DNA of 64,000 nucleotides from AP-15 sp963812675 (GCA_963812675.1 CAWEWR010000022.1:81686-145685); one strand, 5' to 3'; shown: positions 34,429 through 43,161, numbered from the stretch's first letter. Translations and numbers: made by a program. The notes: a model not told the origin generated them from the sequence alone.

Positions 34429-34956
34429 ATGTACGACCGCCGCCCCGGCTTCTTCCGCGAAGACCTCCCCCCCGGTCGTCGTGTCGAAGCCAAAGTCAAG
34501 TGGTTCAACGCCAGCAAGGGTTTCGGGTTCGTCACCCCGTCCGACGGATCCCAGGATGCGTTCCTGCCGATGGCGATCTTGCGTCGCGCCGGCTATGAGG
34601 AGGCCCATGAAGGCGCTTCGATCATCTGCGAGGTCAGCGCCGGGGCGAAAGGCCCGCTGGTGACCACCGTCTTGAACGTCGACAACAGTACCGCGGTGAC
34701 GCCGCAGAGCGGAGGCGCCGGCATCGACCGCCGTGGCCTCCGGCCTTCTCAGACCATGGAAGGCGCGGTGAAATGGTTCGAGCCCGAAAAGGGGTACGGA
34801 TTCATTTCTCCCGACGGCGGCGGCAAAGATGTGTTCATCCACATCACCGCACTGCGCCGCAGCGGCGTCAGCGCCCTCGATCCCGGCCAGCGGGTCAGGG
34901 TCGAGGTGGTCGACGGCAAGAAAGGCCTCGAAGCCGAACGCATCACGCTCATCTGA
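34429..34956 (+). CDS. Cold-shock protein with two CSD domains
   Basis: A 175-residue protein with two cold-shock domains. The first, about residues 17-80, is AKVKWFNASKGFGFVTP with RNP1-like KGFGFV; its RNP2 region is altered (DAFLPMAIL). The second, about 109-175, is EGAVKWFEPEKGYGFISP with intact RNP2 (DVFIHITAL). Double-CSD proteins are typical of Alphaproteobacteria and bind single-stranded nucleic acids, acting as RNA chaperones. ATG 34429 behind TAGAGGA is chosen. A long leader is likely. Confidence 0.92.
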   Translation: MYDRRPGFFREDLPPGRRVEAKVKWFNASKGFGFVTPSDGSQDAFLPMAILRRAGYEEAHEGASIICEVSAGAKGPLVTTVLNVDNSTAVTPQSGGAGIDRRGLRPSQTMEGAVKWFEPEKGYGFISPDGGGKDVFIHITALRRSGVSALDPGQRVRVEVVDGKKGLEAERITLI

Positions 34957-35244
34957 GGGTGCCCGCTCCTTCAAGGTCGACGGTAGAACTGGCGGCATTC
35001 GCGTAATGACACTGCGCTGAGGTGGCTCAGGCATAGAGCCGCCATCGGCATTTGACGTAATCGAGCGCGACCGCCATGGCGCGGGCCACCGGTGCGTAAC
35101 CCGCCTTCGCGAGGGCTGGCGGGGCGGTTCATTTTCCCTTCGCGACTCGGAAATTGATCCACTTTTTGTCTGTTGATTTACCGATGTTTAAAGAATCCGG
35201 TGCAATTTGCGCGCGATTACTTTTCTCACCTGAGGAGATTCCGC
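34957..35244. promoter_or_regulatory. Upstream region of the orphan Flp pilin
   Basis: Non-coding, 288 bases. The last 100 bases are AT-richer than the surroundings and end in the ribosome site GAGGAG, six bases before the TTG start. No sigma-54 or recognisable operator was found. It is probably the promoter and leader of the pilin gene. Confidence 0.4.
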
Positions 35245-35406
35245 TTGCGTACCATTCTTTCCAATCTGATCCGCGACGAGTCCGGGGTTACCGCCATCGA
35301 ATATGCCTTGATCGCCGCATTGATCGCAGTCGCCGCGATCGCTGCCTTCACCCTCGTCGGCACCCAACTCAGCAGCACCTTCAGCACCATCGCCAGCAAG
35401 CTCTAA
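35245..35406 (+). CDS. flp: Flp/Fap-type type IVb pilin, orphan copy
   Basis: A 53-residue class IVb prepilin. TTG 35245 is the start because GAGGAG lies six bases before it; an ATG 24 codons upstream has no such site and would give an abnormally long leader. The prepilin peptidase site is DESG/VTAIEYALIA with the conserved Glu at position +5 and Tyr at +6. The hydrophobic helix ALIAALIAVAAIAAF follows, then a short Ser/Thr-rich tail. It differs from the three pilins at 48.2-49.0 kb (G/AALVEYG), is 6.7 kb from them and faces the other way. Confidence 0.9.
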   Translation: MRTILSNLIRDESGVTAIEYALIAALIAVAAIAAFTLVGTQLSSTFSTIASKL

Positions 35407-35411
35407 AAAAG

Positions 35412-35441
35412 CGCTCGATGGCCTGCACGCGCCGTCGAGCG
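35412..35441 (+). terminator. Hairpin after the orphan Flp pilin
   Basis: An 11-bp stem (CGCTCGATGGC with GCCGTCGAGCG, one G-U pair) around an 8-base loop, starting five bases after the stop codon. It is preceded by six A residues and not followed by a T run on the plus strand, so it is either a terminator for the minus strand or an mRNA-stabilising 3' hairpin for the pilin message. Confidence 0.6.
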
Positions 35442-35598
35442 TCACCAAACTGCGGCCGCAGCGGAGGAGAGGCCGACCACTTCGGCCTCACGCCATCGTG
35501 GATCCGGCTTTATGGTTGTGCCGTCGTCGCGGGCTATGCCTGTTTCCTTGCGCCCGTCCGCCAGGACCCGCTGGTCAAGGTGGCGGGCCGCTGCTCGA

Positions 35599-36897
35599 AT
35601 GCGCCAACGGGGCATGCCCGCCTGGCTCGGCCGGTCTGTGCCGGCCGGTTCGGCGCTCGCCGTCTTTCTGGCGATGTCCTGGCTATACCGGGAAGGGTAC
35701 AGAGAGGTTTACGACGGTATATTGCAATCCTGGGGGATAGAGCCGTTCCAGTTTCCGTTCCTCGACATCAGCGGTTGGCTGGCGGCTTGGGAATGTGCGC
35801 GGCAGGGCATAGATGTGGTCTCGTTCGACCCCTGCGATGTGTTGTTTAGAGGATATGGCTCTTCGCCGCTGTGGCTGGCTGCCGCTGGTGTGCCATTGGG
35901 TGTGGCGAACACGACTGCCGTCGGGTGGGTCCTCGATCTTGTGTTCATCGCCTCGCTGAGCGTGCTCCCACCGCCGCAGCGCCTCGTCGAGCTGTTGCTG
36001 GTGTTGGCCGTGACCCTATCGACTATGGTGGTTTTCGCGCTGGAGCGCGCCAATGCCGACGTCGCTCTATTCCTGCTGGCGCTGGCGGCCGGCTGCCTTG
36101 CCGAGCGCAGGCCGGCGGCGCGGATGATTGGCTATGGCCTCGCTCTCCTGTCTGGATTTCTCAAATACTACCCGATCATGGTGCTCATCGTCGTTTTCCG
36201 CGAGCGCATTGCTGTCTTTGCCGCAGTCGCGCTGGCGGCGGCAGGTGCGCTCGCCGTCTTCTGGGCGGTGTACCATGTCGAGATCGTGCGAGGATCGGCA
36301 GAGATCTCGAACGGATATTACAACGCCAACTTGTTCGCTTCGAAGAACCTGCCGTTTCTGATCGGGATCCTGGTCGAAAAAGCGGCGGCGCCGTCCCGCT
36401 TTGCGGCGGCAGTAGCATGGGTGGTAACCGTCGGCCTCTATGGCGGGCTGGCCGGCGCGGCGCTGGCAATCTGCCGCCGGCTGTTACGCTTTGCCGAGTT
36501 GCGCGCCGCCATCGCCGAGCTTCCCGATGGCGAGCGGGTTCTCATGGTGATCGGCAGCGCAGTGATCGCCGGATGCTTCTTCGCCGGACAGAGCGTCGAA
36601 TATCGCGGGATTTTCCTGTTGCTCGTCATGCCCGGGCTAGTGGCGCTATCGCGCTGCGCCGGCCGCGCGCTGCGCGCCCTCTGTCTTGGAAGCGCGATCG
36701 TCATCGTGCTCTTGATGTGGGGCGAATGCCTGCGGCAGGCGCTCGGCGGCGGGTTCGGGTTCTGGCTGCTGCGCGAGCTCGGCTGGTGGTGGTCGGTCAG
36801 TGTCATGTTGGCGCTGGTCGCCGATTTCCTGCGGGAATCGCCGGTCTTGCAAACCGCCTCTGCTTGGCTCGGCCGCCAGGCGGTGCAGTCGCGGTGA
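35599..36897 (+). CDS. GT-C/DUF2029-like multi-pass membrane protein
   Basis: About 430 residues with ten or so membrane segments. After the first segment comes FLDISGWLAAWECARQG, where the Asp sits as in GT-C glycosyltransferases; SGFLKYYPIMVLIVVFRER matches the KxYP-type motif of DUF2029/GT87 proteins, and NGYYNANLFASKNLP is a periplasmic loop. It is more distant from the eight-member array at 49-63 kb than those are from each other. It may transfer a sugar from a polyprenyl carrier outside the membrane; this is inference. The start is uncertain (35512, 35599 and 35614 are possible). Confidence 0.65.
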   Translation: MRQRGMPAWLGRSVPAGSALAVFLAMSWLYREGYREVYDGILQSWGIEPFQFPFLDISGWLAAWECARQGIDVVSFDPCDVLFRGYGSSPLWLAAAGVPLGVANTTAVGWVLDLVFIASLSVLPPPQRLVELLLVLAVTLSTMVVFALERANADVALFLLALAAGCLAERRPAARMIGYGLALLSGFLKYYPIMVLIVVFRERIAVFAAVALAAAGALAVFWAVYHVEIVRGSAEISNGYYNANLFASKNLPFLIGILVEKAAAPSRFAAAVAWVVTVGLYGGLAGAALAICRRLLRFAELRAAIAELPDGERVLMVIGSAVIAGCFFAGQSVEYRGIFLLLVMPGLVALSRCAGRALRALCLGSAIVIVLLMWGECLRQALGGGFGFWLLRELGWWWSVSVMLALVADFLRESPVLQTASAWLGRQAVQSR

Positions 36898-36916
36898 CCG
36901 CCCGGAAGCGGACGGG

Positions 36917-37207
36917 TCAGCGGCGCGAGCGCGGGCCCCGCGGCATCCGCGGACTGCGATATTGCTGAAGGCGCGTGCTGCGCAAGCCCGCCAGGCCGTG
37001 CTGCTCGAAGGCGCGCTCCCAGGACCGGTACTCCTCCTCGGTCAGCTGGTAGCGCTGCAGCGCCTCTTCCAGGGTGATGCGGGCGGTGCGCACGGCGGTG
37101 ACGACCGCGGCCTTGCGGCGCACGACCCAGCGCCTGGTGTTCGGCGGCGGCAGGTCGTCGCTCATCGGGAGGGGTTCCGACGGCGACCGTTCGAGGGCAC
37201 TATTCAC
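36917..37207 (-). CDS. sciP: SciP-like CtrA inhibitor (DUF1153)
   Basis: A 96-residue protein with the DUF1153 core DLPPPNTRRWVVRRKAAVVT, then TLEEALQRYQLTEEEYRSWE and HGLAGLRSTRLQQYR, close to Caulobacter SciP. SciP binds the master cell-cycle regulator CtrA and blocks its transcriptional activity. GTG 37207 gives a normal-length N-terminus (SPSEPLPMSDDLPPP resembling the usual SPLTIADLPPP); ATG 37165 is the alternative. The gene starts inside the last codons of the preceding small gene, so both are translated together. Its presence supports an alphaproteobacterial host with a CtrA circuit. Confidence 0.82.
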   Translation of the reverse strand: MNSALERSPSEPLPMSDDLPPPNTRRWVVRRKAAVVTAVRTARITLEEALQRYQLTEEEYRSWERAFEQHGLAGLRSTRLQQYRSPRMPRGPRSRR

Positions 37208-37427
37208 CGTGCCCTGCCAAGACTTTGGCGGCCCAGAACGAGCGGTCGCTCGCCCCGGCGTGCTGCCGGCGGGACTGGCTGCGGAGCGCGGCATAACGCT
37301 GCAGCGCCGCCCGATCGGCGGCGGCGGGAGCAGCCTGGGTTGGCAATGCACAGGCCGTCGGGCAGCGCGTGATGCCGTTGCTGCGGATAAAGGCGGCGAC
37401 TGCGGCCTCATATTCTTCATGACACAT
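37200..37427 (-). CDS. Small conserved-looking protein upstream of sciP
   Basis: A 75-residue protein starting MCHEEYEAAVAAFIRSNGIT, followed by RCPTACALPTQAAPAAADRA and a basic C-terminus. The pattern of an N-terminal helix, a Cys-Pro-Thr-Ala-Cys motif and a helical tail looks like a real small family that I recall from other Alphaproteobacteria without an assigned function. The two Cys could bind metal. The 3' end overlaps the sciP start by 8 bases. Confidence 0.6.
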   Translation of the reverse strand: MCHEEYEAAVAAFIRSNGITRCPTACALPTQAAPAAADRAALQRYAALRSQSRRQHAGASDRSFWAAKVLAGHGE

Positions 37428-37892
37428 GTTAACGTTCCCAAAGCAAAATCGTCGACGCGGCGGCGCCGAGCATGATTCCGACTTTGCTGAACAAGGGAAA
37501 ATCTTCAACTATATTTATACTTAAACGAATAAAATTTGATAGTTAAGATGGTTGGTTAAGGTAAGTTGAAGCGATTGTGGAGTGTTTAGTGAGATTTATT
37601 TGTATTTCTTTGCGAAGACGGAGGTGAGGGGCGCGGGGATTTATCGGCGTCGGTGGGGTGCCGCGGCCGCCCAGCGCCATTGGCTGTTGCTCCCAAAGCT
37701 CGCAGCGATCGTTCACGGATCGCCGCCGGCTACTCCCGGTTTCGGTTTCCACAATGGCGTGCAAGCCGATCTCGCCCAGGTCTGAGCACGATGACGAGGC
37801 CAACCCGGATATTTCCGGATATTTAGTGAACTTCCGGGTTGGACGGGCTCACCAGAGCTGGGGATTAGTTGCGCGTTCGCCAGCCTCGATCG
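37428..37892. other. AT-rich intergenic region before the small gene and sciP
   Basis: About 465 bases. The part 37495-37620 is much richer in A and T than its surroundings and carries several TTAA half-sites (37521, 37543, 37556). Two of these are 9 bases apart, not the 7 bases of a canonical CtrA box. No convincing reading frame was found. It probably holds the promoter for the small gene and sciP. Confidence 0.45.
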
Positions 37893-39860
37893 TCAACAAC
37901 CAGCTGGCGGTGACGCACTCACGCAAGCGGCGGGGATCAGCCGCGCGTTCGTCAGAGCCCCCCCGATGCCTCCCCCGAAGATGTTGGCCACGGTCGAGTA
38001 ATTCGGGTTTGCGGTCGACGGGCAGGTTCCGCTTCCGCCATCGGTGGAGAAGAACTTGGTCGGATCGTTAAAGTAGTAAGGGGCGGTCGGAATCGGCGTG
38101 TTGGCGATTTTCTGCATCGCCGAGCACGCGGTGATCGATGTGGTATCCGAGCAGGTGTTCGAGCCGTCGTCAAAGTAGATCGCGAACACCCAAGTCCCCG
38201 CAGCCGCCACGGTCTTCCCCGCGGCCGCCGCGTTTTGGGCCGCGGTGATCGCCGCATGGCACTGTTGCGTGTAATTGACGCTTTCCAATGGCCCCATCTG
38301 ATCTTTACCACTACTAGGAGGGAAATTCGAACCCGCGGCGCCGTCGCTCAACAGGATGATCACGTTCTGCCCGCCTGGCTGACCGCTGGCGATGCGGGCG
38401 GTCTGTACTGCCACGAGGGCACTCTGGGCCGCGCCGATCGCATCGGCGTAGTAGGTTCCGAGCCCGCCGGGCGTTCCGAGGCAACCAGGCTTGGTCACCT
38501 TCACGATATTGGAGGAGGCGTTCAGAGTGGTCGCCGGGTCGGACGTGCCGAAATCGTACCCGAAGCCGACGATCTGGTAGAGCGGCGCAGTGATGATCGT
38601 ATCCCCCTTGAGGATGTCTGCGCCGGTCGGGCTGGCGCTCATAACTGCAGTCGTCGGAAGGGTTACCGAGCTCATGGTTGTGCCGGTTCCCCACCATGGC
38701 CAGCTCCCGGTTCCGGCCGGAATGCTTGTCCCGAAAGTGATCAAGTCGAGTTTGTTGACAGTTGCGACCACGTTTTTCGACAGCGTTACGGTCGTGCCGG
38801 TTGTGCCCGAAACGGTCGTACCAGAGGAAATCGCGCTGGGATTCGTCATGTCCTGAACCGTCAGGCCCGGGGTGACTTTCGCCGTTATCACGCCGGTTGG
38901 GAACGTCAAAGTCTTCCCAGAGGTCGTGTTCGCGCTCGTCGGTGTGCCCGCGTCGGTTACCACTGCCCATGGTGACCCGGTGTTGAAGGCAGGATCGTCT
39001 CCGCTTGGCAGCGGGTCGGCGTTCGACATTGTCGTGGTCAGTGACAGCGTGCTGGTCGTCGTGGCGGCGCTGGCTGTGTTCGCGACGCCCGAGTAGTACG
39101 TCGCAGTTACAGGGGCTGTGCAGCCGATATCGACCGCGGCTTGACCGGCATTGGTGACCGGCGGGAACACGAAGAGTGCGACCTCGTCGAACGGGGTCGG
39201 CGTGGACGTCCCGCAGGTCCCCGGGGCACAGGGCCAGAGCTCTTTCAACAGAGTTTGGATCCCGGCCGTCGCGCAGTCGACGGCGCTGCTGAAACCGGCG
39301 CAGGCCTTCGCGGTTGTTCCCCCCGATAGGCTGCCCATCGAACCGGTCGTATCCTGAATGAACGCCACGTTGAACGGCCCCACCGCGCCACCCTTCGGGC
39401 TAGCGACCGCGGTCGCCGAGATCGACCAAGGCGGGGCGTGGAACAGGTTGGCGAAGAACACGGGCACGGTCGCCGTCTGCGTCACCTCGATGATGTTCGC
39501 CGAGGTCGCAGGCGTTTGGTTCGTGGAGCACGCAATACCCCAGCCCGACAGGCACGTTATGGAAACCGTCGGCGATGCGACGGTGATATTGGACAGGGCG
39601 TTCATGTCGCCGGTGTAGGCGCTGTAATTTTTCGCTGTGGTGAGCGGGGTTCCGCCCGTGCCGATGTCCTGGGCGCCTGCCAGCGCGGCTGCGTTTGTGG
39701 CGGCCTGCAGCGCAAACTTAGCGTTGAAGAGATAGGCGAGGTCGACTACGAGCGCGCCGAAGCCCACAAAGGCGAAGATCCCGGCTGCCACCAGGATGGC
39801 AACAACGCCCCTGTCGTCCTTCCAAACGCGCCGTATGGACGGTTTTTTATCGTGTTTCAC
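37893..39860 (-). CDS. tadG: TadG-like pilus protein with von Willebrand A domain
   Basis: A 655-residue protein. Residues 15-65 are the TadE/G-like start (DRGVVAILVAAGIFAFVGFG, then AATNAAALAGAQD), one membrane segment with a basic cytoplasmic end. A vWA-like domain follows: DTTGSM at 170-175 is the metal-ion-dependent adhesion site, and NVIILLSDGAAGSN is a later strand. Between them, about residues 300-425, sits a Thr/Ser/Gly-rich beta-looking insert (SGTTVSGTTGTTVTLSKN). TadG proteins help assemble or anchor Flp pili at the envelope. GTG 39860 overlaps the stop of the tadE-like gene by 4 bases. Confidence 0.82.
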   Translation of the reverse strand: MKHDKKPSIRRVWKDDRGVVAILVAAGIFAFVGFGALVVDLAYLFNAKFALQAATNAAALAGAQDIGTGGTPLTTAKNYSAYTGDMNALSNITVASPTVSITCLSGWGIACSTNQTPATSANIIEVTQTATVPVFFANLFHAPPWSISATAVASPKGGAVGPFNVAFIQDTTGSMGSLSGGTTAKACAGFSSAVDCATAGIQTLLKELWPCAPGTCGTSTPTPFDEVALFVFPPVTNAGQAAVDIGCTAPVTATYYSGVANTASAATTTSTLSLTTTMSNADPLPSGDDPAFNTGSPWAVVTDAGTPTSANTTSGKTLTFPTGVITAKVTPGLTVQDMTNPSAISSGTTVSGTTGTTVTLSKNVVATVNKLDLITFGTSIPAGTGSWPWWGTGTTMSSVTLPTTAVMSASPTGADILKGDTIITAPLYQIVGFGYDFGTSDPATTLNASSNIVKVTKPGCLGTPGGLGTYYADAIGAAQSALVAVQTARIASGQPGGQNVIILLSDGAAGSNFPPSSGKDQMGPLESVNYTQQCHAAITAAQNAAAAGKTVAAAGTWVFAIYFDDGSNTCSDTTSITACSAMQKIANTPIPTAPYYFNDPTKFFSTDGGSGTCPSTANPNYSTVANIFGGGIGGALTNARLIPAACVSASPPAGC

Positions 39861-40417
39861 TGGATTCGCTCCGTCATTTGCGCTGTCGTTGTCCACGCAA
39901 AGCTGTAGCCTGGCACTGGAAGGCTCCATGAATGCGTTGCCGTTATCTGCGCCGGATTCCCCGCATTGTTGGTCAGCAGGGTGGCGCATGTCGCATCCGT
40001 GCTGCACGAGCTCCACGCGGTGCAAATACCCGAGCTGTTGAGGGCTGTGCAGACCTGTGTAGTGATGGCGGCTGAAGTCAATGTCAGGCTCGGCGCCGCC
40101 GCTTGGGTCATCGCATTAACTGTATTGGTATAAGGCGACCCAATTGCCTTGCTGATCGAGAACTGCTGCACACCCATGGTCACGGCGTTGGTCAGCGTCA
40201 CGAATTGGTTCAGGGTCAGCCCGAATTGGGCCGTACCTAACAAAATCAGCAGCAACACCGGCGCAAGGAGCGCAAACTCGACCAGCGCCGTGCCCCTCTC
40301 TCCCAGGGTCTTCGCCTTCGCCGCCTTGAGGCGGGCAAATCGCCAGGTGCATGCGATCGCACCGCGCGCCATCCACTGGCGACGGATAACTGCGTCTTGG
40401 TGCGCGTCCGGGCGCAT
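39857..40417 (-). CDS. tadE: TadE-like pseudopilin
   Basis: A 186-residue protein. The TadE-like motif ERGTALVEFALLAPVLLLIL is at about residues 39-58: a Gly before a hydrophobic helix with Glu at +5, processed by the TadV/CpaA peptidase. The rest is a secreted domain with several Cys (VCTALNSSGICTAW and SCSTDATCATLL) that may form disulfides. TadE and TadF are minor pseudopilins needed for Flp pilus assembly. It is translationally coupled to the tadG-like gene and lies 1.7 kb from the main tad cluster, on the same strand. Confidence 0.85.
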   Translation of the reverse strand: MRPDAHQDAVIRRQWMARGAIACTWRFARLKAAKAKTLGERGTALVEFALLAPVLLLILLGTAQFGLTLNQFVTLTNAVTMGVQQFSISKAIGSPYTNTVNAMTQAAAPSLTLTSAAITTQVCTALNSSGICTAWSSCSTDATCATLLTNNAGNPAQITATHSWSLPVPGYSFAWTTTAQMTERIQ

Positions 40418-40627
40418 TATGCGGCCCCCTTATGTGCTGATATCGGCGGCTGACCGTCTTGCGGCGATATTACCAGAAAACGGGAAGAAATTTAGAAATC
40501 TTTATACTTAATAGAAAGATTTTTGGTTAACATCGACTGGGCGTTGGAAACCATTCGGGCGCTTTACTGTTCTTTTGCAAGTGACAAGGCATGTTGCATC
40601 GGTTCGCCCGCCGATGCGGAGGTAGGA

Positions 40628-41005
40628 ATGGCCCAGCGAATAACCGAGCCCGAGGATCGAGCACCCGATCGGCTCGGCTTTGGCACCGCCGCAACGCGGC
40701 GGGGATTTCGGGCCTGCCCATGGCGGATACCGCGAACTTATTGGATGTTGCTGATCCTGTTTGTCGAATTGCAAATCGCCGACATCCTCACCACCAACCA
40801 TGCGCTGGCGCTTCCCGGGGTTTGGGAGCTCAATCCGCTGATGGCGATGTCGCAGGCCAAGCTCGGCGCCGCGTGGTGGGTGCCCAAACTCGCGGTCGTG
40901 GTCTATCTGTGTCTCGCGGCCACCTTGATGCGCCGGCGCTGGCCGATCATTTTCGCCGTGTCGGTTTCCGGCCTCGCCGTGCTCGGCAACATCAGCCATT
41001 TCTGA
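40628..41005 (+). CDS. DUF5658 small membrane protein
   Basis: A 125-residue protein with three membrane segments. The motif VELQIADILTTNHALALPG followed by WELNPLM is characteristic of DUF5658 proteins, whose role is unknown. ATG 40628 has GGAGG five bases upstream. It is followed at once by a palindromic repeat, and the ICMT-like gene converges on it. Confidence 0.75.
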   Translation: MAQRITEPEDRAPDRLGFGTAATRRGFRACPWRIPRTYWMLLILFVELQIADILTTNHALALPGVWELNPLMAMSQAKLGAAWWVPKLAVVVYLCLAATLMRRRWPIIFAVSVSGLAVLGNISHF

Positions 41006-41026
41006 CGGCGCCGCGGACCCAAGCCC

Positions 41027-41089
41027 CCTCCCATTCCCTCCCCCGCAAGCGGGGGAGGGTTAGGGTGGGGGCTCGGTGGGTGAGGGTAG
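41027..41089. repeat. Palindromic intergenic element, copy E
   Basis: The core 41036-41059 (CCCTCCCCCGC, 2-base loop variant, GCGGGGGAGGG) is followed by GGGTTAGGGTGGGGGCTCGG and GGGTGAGGGTA, nearly the same as the copy inside polA. It lies between two convergent genes, where it may also serve as a transcription terminator. Confidence 0.8.
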
Positions 41090-41095
41090 ACGAGC

Positions 41096-41800
41096 TCAAT
41101 AGATCCCGGGCAGCAGCCGGGCGGTCCTTTGCTGGTAGGCGGCGTATTCCGGGAAAGTTTCGGCGAGGACGGCCTCTTCGTTGTGCATGCGCCGCAGCTG
41201 AAAGGCGATCTGCATCGCAAGGACAAGCGCGGTCGCCAGCGAGAAGAACTGCATCGAAATGCCGATCATCGCGAGTTCCTCGGCAATATAGAGCGGGTGG
41301 CGCACAAACCGGTACGGACCCGTGGTGACGAGGCGTCGCGCCTCCGCCATCATGCTGAACGAGCGGCCGAGCCTCGCCAGGCTGACGACCGCCGCCGCGC
41401 TGCCGAACAGGACCAGCAGGGTCGAGACCATTTCGGCCGGCACGGACAATTCGCGGCGTGGGAAGAACGGAATGGCATAGACGAGAAACGCGCCGGCAAA
41501 GGCCGCTATCCGCGGCTGGAGCCCGCGGGCCTTGCCTGTCGGCCGCGCCCGCAGGACGACCGAGGCACCAAGGAGCAGGAGAAAGGCGATCGTCGACAGC
41601 CGCATCGCCATGTTGACGGCATAGACGGCAAACGGCAGCGCCGTATCGGCCTCGCGCACATAGCGGGCCAGACCCGCCATCTGCAAGGTCGCACAAAACA
41701 TCGACCAGCCCAGCAACGGCACCCGCATCAACAGATCGTAGGCGCGCGACTGCTGTATCTTTACGAAATCAAAACTCGACGCCGAGAAGTCCAGTTGCAC
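41096..41800 (-). CDS. Isoprenylcysteine carboxyl methyltransferase-like membrane protein
   Basis: A 234-residue integral membrane protein with five or six segments. The C-terminal half has the ICMT/PEMT catalytic pattern: LVTTGPYRFVRHPLYIAEEL, RMHNEEAVLAETFPEY and YQQRTARLLPG, which bind S-adenosylmethionine and the methyl acceptor. Bacterial members methylate unknown small or lipid substrates. GTG 41800 is chosen because GAGGAAAG precedes it; the longer frame to 41950 starts with a stretch of no clear origin. Convergent with the DUF5658 gene. Confidence 0.8.
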   Translation of the reverse strand: MQLDFSASSFDFVKIQQSRAYDLLMRVPLLGWSMFCATLQMAGLARYVREADTALPFAVYAVNMAMRLSTIAFLLLLGASVVLRARPTGKARGLQPRIAAFAGAFLVYAIPFFPRRELSVPAEMVSTLLVLFGSAAAVVSLARLGRSFSMMAEARRLVTTGPYRFVRHPLYIAEELAMIGISMQFFSLATALVLAMQIAFQLRRMHNEEAVLAETFPEYAAYQQRTARLLPGIY

Positions 41801-42154
41801 GACTTTCCTCAGTCTAGCGGAAATGTGGCTCGTAAGCGGCCCGGAGAGGATCCCAACGAGCAGGGACCGTGGCGATGTGGAATAATCGGCCAAGCCGGAC
41901 GCGACCGGGACTCCGCAAGTATGTGTGTGGCAAATTGTATGCAACGCCATCGTGTTTCACGGCATAATTCAGGCCAAATGAGCGGACAACGACCCGTTAC
42001 TGGTAGCACCGGCATACTAACTAAAACGGGGAAAAACTTCAAAAATTATTCGGCGCAATTAGCGGATATTGTCGTGAACTTATCACCGAAATGCTCGCCC
42101 CCAGCTGCATGTCCCCAGCCGGACAGCTCGTGCGGTTTAGCAAATGCCGCCCGA
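41801..42154. other. Gene-free stretch between the ICMT-like gene and tadC
   Basis: About 350 bases without a supported reading frame. The part 42000-42090 is AT-richer and could hold the promoter of the ICMT-like gene. No long hairpin with a T run was found to end the tad operon. Confidence 0.45.
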
Positions 42155-43159
42155 TCAAATGGCGCCAAAGTTGTTTCTCAAAGTGTCCGCGAGGCGCAGC
42201 ACCACCGGCGTGCTGATCACCATCATCAGCGACGGTAAGATGAACAGCGCCAGCGGGATGGCGAGCAGAACGGGTAAGCGAGCCGCGCGCTCTTCGATGC
42301 GCGCCAGGCGTGCGGTGCGCATTTCGGCGGCCAGGATCCGTAACAACTCGGCGAGCGGGGTGCCAAAGCGGATCGCCTGGGTGAGCGTCGCCGTTATCCC
42401 GCGCAGGCTCGCGACACGCGTCCGTTCGACAAGGTTTTCGAGCGCCTGGGCGCGATTGGATAGTACCCGCATTTCGGATGCGGTCGTGGCAAACTCGTCG
42501 GCGACCGCGGCGTTGGAGGGGCGCAGATCCTCGCTGACCTGCTCGATTGCCTGGTCGAGGCTCAGCCCCGCCTCGGCGCAGATGACGAGCAGGTCGAGCG
42601 CATCGGGCAGACCCTGTTCGACAAGCCGCCGCCGCCGTGCCGCCAGGCGCGAGAGCAAAAAATCGGGAAGCCGCCAGCCCAGCATCAGCGCGCCGAGCAC
42701 CACGGCGATGCGGATCGTCGCCGATCCGGCGAACCACTGGCGCCATTCGAGGAACAGCCACAACAGCGCCGCCAAAATGAAGGCGCTGCAGAGCTTGCTC
42801 GCGACAAAGCCCGACAGACTGCCGTGCCCCTTGATCCCTGCGGAAGCGAGAACCCCGAGCAGTCTCTGTTGCTCGGCAGTGCCGACCGCCGGGCTTGCTG
42901 CGACGATGCTGCCGATCCGCTGGTACCAGCGCGGGCGCCGCTCGCGAACGGCGCGGTCGACCGGGGCGCCGCGCAGCGCCACGAGCCGGTCGCGGCGGTC
43001 CTCCTGCCTGCCGATGCGCCAGAGATGGAGGGCGCACAAGAGCGCCGCGGCGAGGGTCAACACGAAGATCACGGTTGCCGCCGGGCTCAAGCTGGCCTGG
43101 CCGATCCGGATCGTCAGATACTCGGCGAGGGTCTCGTAGAAGGTGTCGGTTCCGGGCAT
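42155..43159 (-). CDS. tadC: Flp pilus platform protein TadC
   Basis: A 334-residue inner-membrane protein of the type II secretion F-domain family. Four or five membrane segments are visible: the N-terminal PAATVIFVLTLAAALLCALH, then the central pair, then LPVLLAIPLALFILPSLMMV. The T2SSF cytoplasmic domain contains LPDALDLLVICAEAGLSLDQ, with EQVSEDLRPSNAAVADEF next. It pairs with TadB to form the platform that couples TadA to the pilus. It is the last gene of the tad core, 2 bases after tadB. Confidence 0.9.
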   Translation of the reverse strand: MPGTDTFYETLAEYLTIRIGQASLSPAATVIFVLTLAAALLCALHLWRIGRQEDRRDRLVALRGAPVDRAVRERRPRWYQRIGSIVAASPAVGTAEQQRLLGVLASAGIKGHGSLSGFVASKLCSAFILAALLWLFLEWRQWFAGSATIRIAVVLGALMLGWRLPDFLLSRLAARRRRLVEQGLPDALDLLVICAEAGLSLDQAIEQVSEDLRPSNAAVADEFATTASEMRVLSNRAQALENLVERTRVASLRGITATLTQAIRFGTPLAELLRILAAEMRTARLARIEERAARLPVLLAIPLALFILPSLMMVISTPVVLRLADTLRNNFGAI

Positions 43160-43161
43160 GG

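Noticed and set aside
37521..37559. A CtrA binding box upstream of the sciP pair
   Set aside because: TTAA half-sites are present, but the closest pair is 9 bases apart; the known box needs 7.
41801..41950. A longer N-terminus for the ICMT-like protein
   Set aside because: The added 50 residues have no membrane pattern or ribosome site, whereas GTG 41800 follows GAGGAAAG.
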